Source of the DNA: Wohlfahrtiimonas larvae
GTDB taxonomy: Bacteria; Pseudomonadota; Gammaproteobacteria; Cardiobacteriales; Wohlfahrtiimonadaceae
DNA length: 35,699 nucleotides
Direction: 5' to 3'
Assembly: GCF_002006755.1 (NCBI RefSeq)
Contig: NZ_MVDO01000074.1
Coordinates: forward strand, 1-35,699
The notes below the pieces were generated by a model, which was given only the letters and a program-made list of their open reading frames with translations, was not told where the DNA came from and ran no database searches. The position numbers were made by a program, and so were the translations under genes. The stretch's first letter is position 1; every line of letters begins with the position of its first letter. This document shows, piece after piece, positions 32,572 through 35,699 of the stretch.

Positions 32572-32606
32572 CATTTAATACAATTATGAATATATTTAGT
32601 ATTGAT

Positions 32607-34007
32607 CTAGATAAAGAAAATCACTGTTAATAAGATATAAACAGGAATCAATACTAATACAGACCATTTCATGTAACCAAAGAACGTCGGCATATTCACA
32701 CCAGCTTGTGTTGCAATACTCTTCACCATGAAGTTTGGCGCATTACCAATATATGTCACAGCACCCATAAATACAGAACCCATTGAGATCGCCAACAATG
32801 TCGGGCTCAAGTCTGTCATTAAGTGTTGCGCATCACCTGATGCCAAGTTGAAGAACACTAAATATGTTGGTGCGTTGTCCAAGAAGGCAGACAATGCGCC
32901 CGTCATCCAAAAATACATGCTATCAATTGGTGCACCATTTGTATCATGAACCATATTCACAATGCCAGACATCGAACCATCAGCACCTGCTTTCAAGATT
33001 GCCAATACTGGTGCAATTGTAATAAAAATACCTGCAAATAACTTTGCCACTTCCAATACAGGATCCCAACCAAACTCATTCTTTTCATGAATAATCTTAG
33101 GGGTTAATTTTAATGAAATTAGCGCTAATATTAATAAAACTGCATCACGAAAAATATTTTGCAATTCAATTGGGGTGCCTAAAATTGTAAATTCAATATT
33201 TGGCTTCCAAAAACCAGAAATTAAAACGCCAACAACCATACCTGCTAAGAATAAAAAGTTAAATTTACCTTGGATACTGAAAGGCACTTTTTCTGTTACA
33301 ACATCAGCAATATTGCCTTCTTTCTTGTAATAGTAAGAATCAATGACAAAGAAAACTCCCAATACAATTGCACTTGTGATCAGCAAAGGCATAAACATGT
33401 GCTTCATTGTCCAAAGGAAATCAACACCTTTTAAGAAACCTAAAAATAATGGCGGATCCCCTAATGGCGTCAAACTACCACCGATATTGGCCACTAAGAA
33501 AATGAAGAAAATCACAATATGCACACGATGTTTACGATTTTCATTCGCACGCAGTAATGGGCGAATCAACAGCATTGCCGCCCCTGTTGTCCCCATAAAT
33601 GATGCAAGAAATGTACCAATTAATAAAATTATAACATTTAACTTCGGCGTCCCCTTTAAACTACCTTCCAAGTAGATACCACCAGACACTGTAAATAATG
33701 CAAAAATCAAAATCATGAATGGTATGTATTCTAATAAAATTGCATGAGCAACCACATGACTTAGGTCCACAAAACCAAATGAAAACAAAAATGGAATAAT
33801 AAATCCAAGACACCACAATGCAGTGATCTTACCAAAATGATGATGCCAAATATTAACAGCAACTAAAGGGAAAATCGCAATAGATAATAAAATCCCTGCA
33901 AATGGAATTACCCATAACAAACTAGCACTTGCACCATCAAATCCTGCAGAAAATGCTGGAGATGACAGCCCTAACATAACTAATAATAAAGATGTAAATA
34001 ACCTCAT
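32607..34007 (-). CDS. NhaD-type Na+/H+ antiporter or related ArsB/NhaD permease
   Basis: A 466-residue integral membrane protein with 10-12 hydrophobic helices and a cleavable-looking or first-helix N-terminus (LLLVMLGLSSPAFSA). It has motifs of the ion transporter superfamily branch that includes NhaD: FMGTTGAAMLLIRPLLRA near residue 137, NIGGSLTPLGDPPLFLGFLKG near residue 174 and GALSAFLDNAPTYLVFFNLA near residue 375. The conserved DPPLF and LDNAPT sites are the discriminating motifs. Sodium:proton exchange is most likely but a substrate such as citrate is not excluded. AGAAGAGAAG precedes the ATG, and a strong terminator follows. Confidence 0.82.
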   Translation of the reverse strand: MRLFTSLLLVMLGLSSPAFSAGFDGASASLLWVIPFAGILLSIAIFPLVAVNIWHHHFGKITALWCLGFIIPFLFSFGFVDLSHVVAHAILLEYIPFMILIFALFTVSGGIYLEGSLKGTPKLNVIILLIGTFLASFMGTTGAAMLLIRPLLRANENRKHRVHIVIFFIFLVANIGGSLTPLGDPPLFLGFLKGVDFLWTMKHMFMPLLITSAIVLGVFFVIDSYYYKKEGNIADVVTEKVPFSIQGKFNFLFLAGMVVGVLISGFWKPNIEFTILGTPIELQNIFRDAVLLILALISLKLTPKIIHEKNEFGWDPVLEVAKLFAGIFITIAPVLAILKAGADGSMSGIVNMVHDTNGAPIDSMYFWMTGALSAFLDNAPTYLVFFNLASGDAQHLMTDLSPTLLAISMGSVFMGAVTYIGNAPNFMVKSIATQAGVNMPTFFGYMKWSVLVLIPVYILLTVIFFI

Positions 34008-34126
34008 ATCTTCTCTTCTATAATTGAATCAAACAGTGAAGATACTACCTCAATCATTCTCTCAAGGCTACAAAAAATCTACACTTTTCTCATTTTTAAT
34101 AAGAAATCATGCTTTATTCTTATCAA

Positions 34127-34156
34127 GAAAAAGGGATCATGTAGCTTATGATCCCT
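34127..34156 (-). terminator. Intrinsic terminator of the nitroreductase gene
   Basis: A perfect 9-bp stem AGGGATCAT (34156-34148 on the minus strand) / ATGATCCCT (34140-34132), loop AAGCTAC, followed by TTTTTC on the minus strand. It lies 37 nt after the nitroreductase stop. Confidence 0.85.
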
Positions 34157-34193
34157 GATATAACTATACACTTATATAAAGTAAATTAATGAA

Positions 34194-34790
34194 TTAACCA
34201 AATACTTTAAAGCGTTCTACTTCATCCATATGAGATTTTTCACCTGCTCCTGCAACAATTGAACCAAATGGCATTTGTGCATGTAATGTCCATGATTCAG
34301 GAATGCCATATTCTTTAGCCACATCATTATCAATGAGTGGATTATAATGTTGAATATTTGCACCAATATTACTTTCTGCTAATAACAACCAAACAGCATA
34401 CTGCGCAATCGCTGTGGATTCTTGTGACCATTTTGGAAAATTTGCTGCATATAATGGGAATTGTTCTTGCAAACCTTTAACAACATTTTGATCTTCAAAA
34501 AATAAGACTGTACCAAAGGCTGCTCTGAAACCATCAATGCGTGCTTTTGTTGGCTCAAACTGATCAGCAGGTACGATTTGGCGTAATTGTGCCTCTGTCA
34601 TATCCCACACTTTAGTATGCTCATCACCAAATAAGATCACAATGCGTGAACTTTGCGAATGAAATGCAGAAGGCGCCTCGCTCACAGCTTTCTTAATCAT
34701 TGAAGCAATTTCATCTTTCGATAAATCCATATTTTTACCTAATTGATAAATTGTTCTACGTTTTTCTAATAAATTTTGAAAATTACTCAT
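34194..34790 (-). CDS. Nitroreductase family oxidoreductase
   Basis: A 198-residue FMN-dependent nitroreductase fold protein of the group that includes HBN1/YdgI-like enzymes. The FMN-binding LLEKRRTIYQLGKN is at residues 6-19, APSAFHSQSSRIVIL near residue 40, and a C-terminal PFGSIVAGAGEKSHMDEVERFKVFG holds the flavin site of this branch. It would reduce nitro or quinone compounds with NAD(P)H; the natural substrate is unknown. The ATG at 34790 is chosen since AAAGGA is 8 nt ahead. An open frame continues upstream to 34829 without a good start. The gene is divergent from tkt. Confidence 0.88.
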   Translation of the reverse strand: MSNFQNLLEKRRTIYQLGKNMDLSKDEIASMIKKAVSEAPSAFHSQSSRIVILFGDEHTKVWDMTEAQLRQIVPADQFEPTKARIDGFRAAFGTVLFFEDQNVVKGLQEQFPLYAANFPKWSQESTAIAQYAVWLLLAESNIGANIQHYNPLIDNDVAKEYGIPESWTLHAQMPFGSIVAGAGEKSHMDEVERFKVFG

Positions 34791-35029
34791 AATGATATCC
34801 TTTACATAACTAAAGTAGATGTGATTCAACTCAAAAATTTGAAACTTGATTATAAATATTTATCCATCAAATGCGAGCTATTTCCATCTAACAAACTGTT
34901 CTACAAATGAAACAATTAAGTTATTGGCAAATATATATAGGATCTATTTTTCAAGCAGTGATTTATTAGCATAGATTCAGTATAATGACAGGATTGATTT
35001 TCTTATTTATTCATTCTAAGGATTTGAAC

Positions 35030-35699
35030 ATGTCGTCAATCGAACAAAAAAGTGCTAATGCTATCCGTTTTCTAAGTATGGATGCAGTCCAAAAAGCAAA
35101 CTCAGGCCATCCGGGCGCACCAATGGGAATGGCAGAAATGGCTTATGCACTTTGGCATAATCACCTTTCTCACAATCCAAGCAATCCAAATTTCTTTAAC
35201 CGTGATCGTTTCATTTTATCAAACGGTCACGCGTCAATGCTTTTGTACTCTTTGCTTCATTTGACAGGTTATGATGTTTCAGTTGACGATTTAAAAAATT
35301 TCCGTCAGTTAAACTCAAGAACCGCTGGCCATCCTGAGCACGGCTATATTCCTGGCATCGAAACAACAACAGGTCCTTTGGGTCAAGGTATCACAAATGC
35401 AGTTGGTTTTGCATTGGCAGAAAAAATGCTAGCAGCAGAATTCAACAAAGATGATTTTAGCATTGTTGATCACTATACATATACATTCATGGGCGATGGC
35501 TGCATGATGGAAGGTATCTCTCACGAAGCTTGTGCTTTAGCAGGTACTTTGAAATTAAATAAATTAATCGCACTGTATGATGACAACGCAATTTCTATCG
35601 ATGGTGATGTATCTGGTTGGTTCACAGATAATACAAAGCAACGTTTTGAAGCTTATCAATGGAATGTAATTGGCCCAATTGATGGCCATGATATTGAAG
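35030..35699 (+). CDS. tkt: Transketolase, N-terminal part (runs off the window)
   Basis: A thiamine-diphosphate enzyme of the pentose phosphate pathway; 223 residues are visible of about 660. It has [26 protein letters not shown] near residue 9, the ThDP-phosphate region [20 protein letters not shown] near residue 103 and the metal/ThDP motif [13 protein letters not shown] near residue 155. These are hallmark transketolase sequences, excluding pyruvate dehydrogenase. The ATG at 35030 has TAAGGA 8 nt ahead and a TATAAT at 34981-34986 about 44 nt ahead. Gene symbol tktA or tktB cannot be chosen. Confidence 0.93.
   Translation, partial: MSSIEQKSANAIRFLSMDAVQKANSGHPGAPMGMAEMAYALWHNHLSHNPSNPNFFNRDRFILSNGHASMLLYSLLHLTGYDVSVDDLKNFRQLNSRTAGHPEHGYIPGIETTTGPLGQGITNAVGFALAEKMLAAEFNKDDFSIVDHYTYTFMGDGCMMEGISHEACALAGTLKLNKLIALYDDNAISIDGDVSGWFTDNTKQRFEAYQWNVIGPIDGHDIE

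Noticed and set aside
1-35699. tRNA genes, CRISPR, insertion sequences, prophage or integrase
   Set aside because: Nothing with cloverleaf, repeat-spacer, transposase or att-like structure was seen.

Overview
The window is a 35.7 kb piece of a low-GC gammaproteobacterial chromosome (A+T-rich by eye, most so between genes). The affiliation rests on gene content: dnaE, pyrG, trmL, ratA-rnfH, ackA-pta, a bacterial type-A-like rnpB, tonB-exbB-exbD, and close Escherichia coli-type homologues of aegA, hydN, fdhF, tsuA, tsuB, yeeZ and allB. A facultative anaerobe from one of the small-genome, low-GC groups (Cardiobacteriales, Orbales or Pasteurellales-like) is my best guess, but the order cannot be fixed from this sequence alone. 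There are no insertion sequences, phage genes, CRISPR arrays or tRNA genes. Genes are tightly packed and many transcription units end in perfect intrinsic terminators.

Layout. 1-5.1 kb: the 3' end of dnaE, a LysR regulator, a small membrane protein, then cobD(cbiB)-cobC-like and a MetY-like enzyme. 5.2-10.7 kb (minus): an anaerobic redox operon aegA-hydN-fdhF followed by yeeZ. The fdhF gene is a selenoprotein read through an in-frame UGA at codon 140 with a SECIS hairpin just after it, so it looks split but is intact. 11-12.3 kb: thiosulfate uptake genes tsuA-tsuB. 12.4-15 kb: pyrG, a lipoprotein and trmL. 15-18.7 kb (minus): ackA, a terminator-like hairpin, then pta-ratA-rnfH. The Pta lacks the middle DRTGG regulatory domain. 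18.8-22.95 kb: a secreted protein of unknown function (minus) and a sitABCD manganese/iron ABC importer (plus). 23-24.6 kb (minus): mgtE with a leader of about 230 nt. 24.9-27.1 kb (minus): tonB-exbB-exbD with a Fur-box-like site. 27.3-27.8 kb (minus): dps. 28.4-31.4 kb: a 71-codon ORF, allB and an NCS1 permease. 31.5-35.7 kb: a histidine phosphatase, rnpB (minus), an NhaD-type antiporter (minus), a nitroreductase (minus) and the 5' part of a transketolase gene.

How it fits together. Metal handling (SitABCD, MgtE, TonB-ExbBD, Dps) forms one theme. Anaerobic and mixed-acid metabolism (FdhF, HydN, AegA, AckA, Pta) forms a second. AegA and FdhF have been linked in E. coli to formate-dependent urate breakdown, and this window also carries allantoinase and a probable allantoin permease, so a purine-nitrogen scavenging route is a reasonable inference. 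Sulfur supply (TsuA-TsuB, MetY-like) is a third theme.

The most novel signal is the mgtE leader. It has a good promoter, an aptamer-like multi-helix domain, a Met-Ser-Lys-Pro-stop mini-ORF with a strong Shine-Dalgarno sequence, and, one base after its stop, a CTCCT element that can pair with the mgtE Shine-Dalgarno. This arrangement suggests ribosome pausing at a Pro-stop controls translation of the Mg2+ channel.
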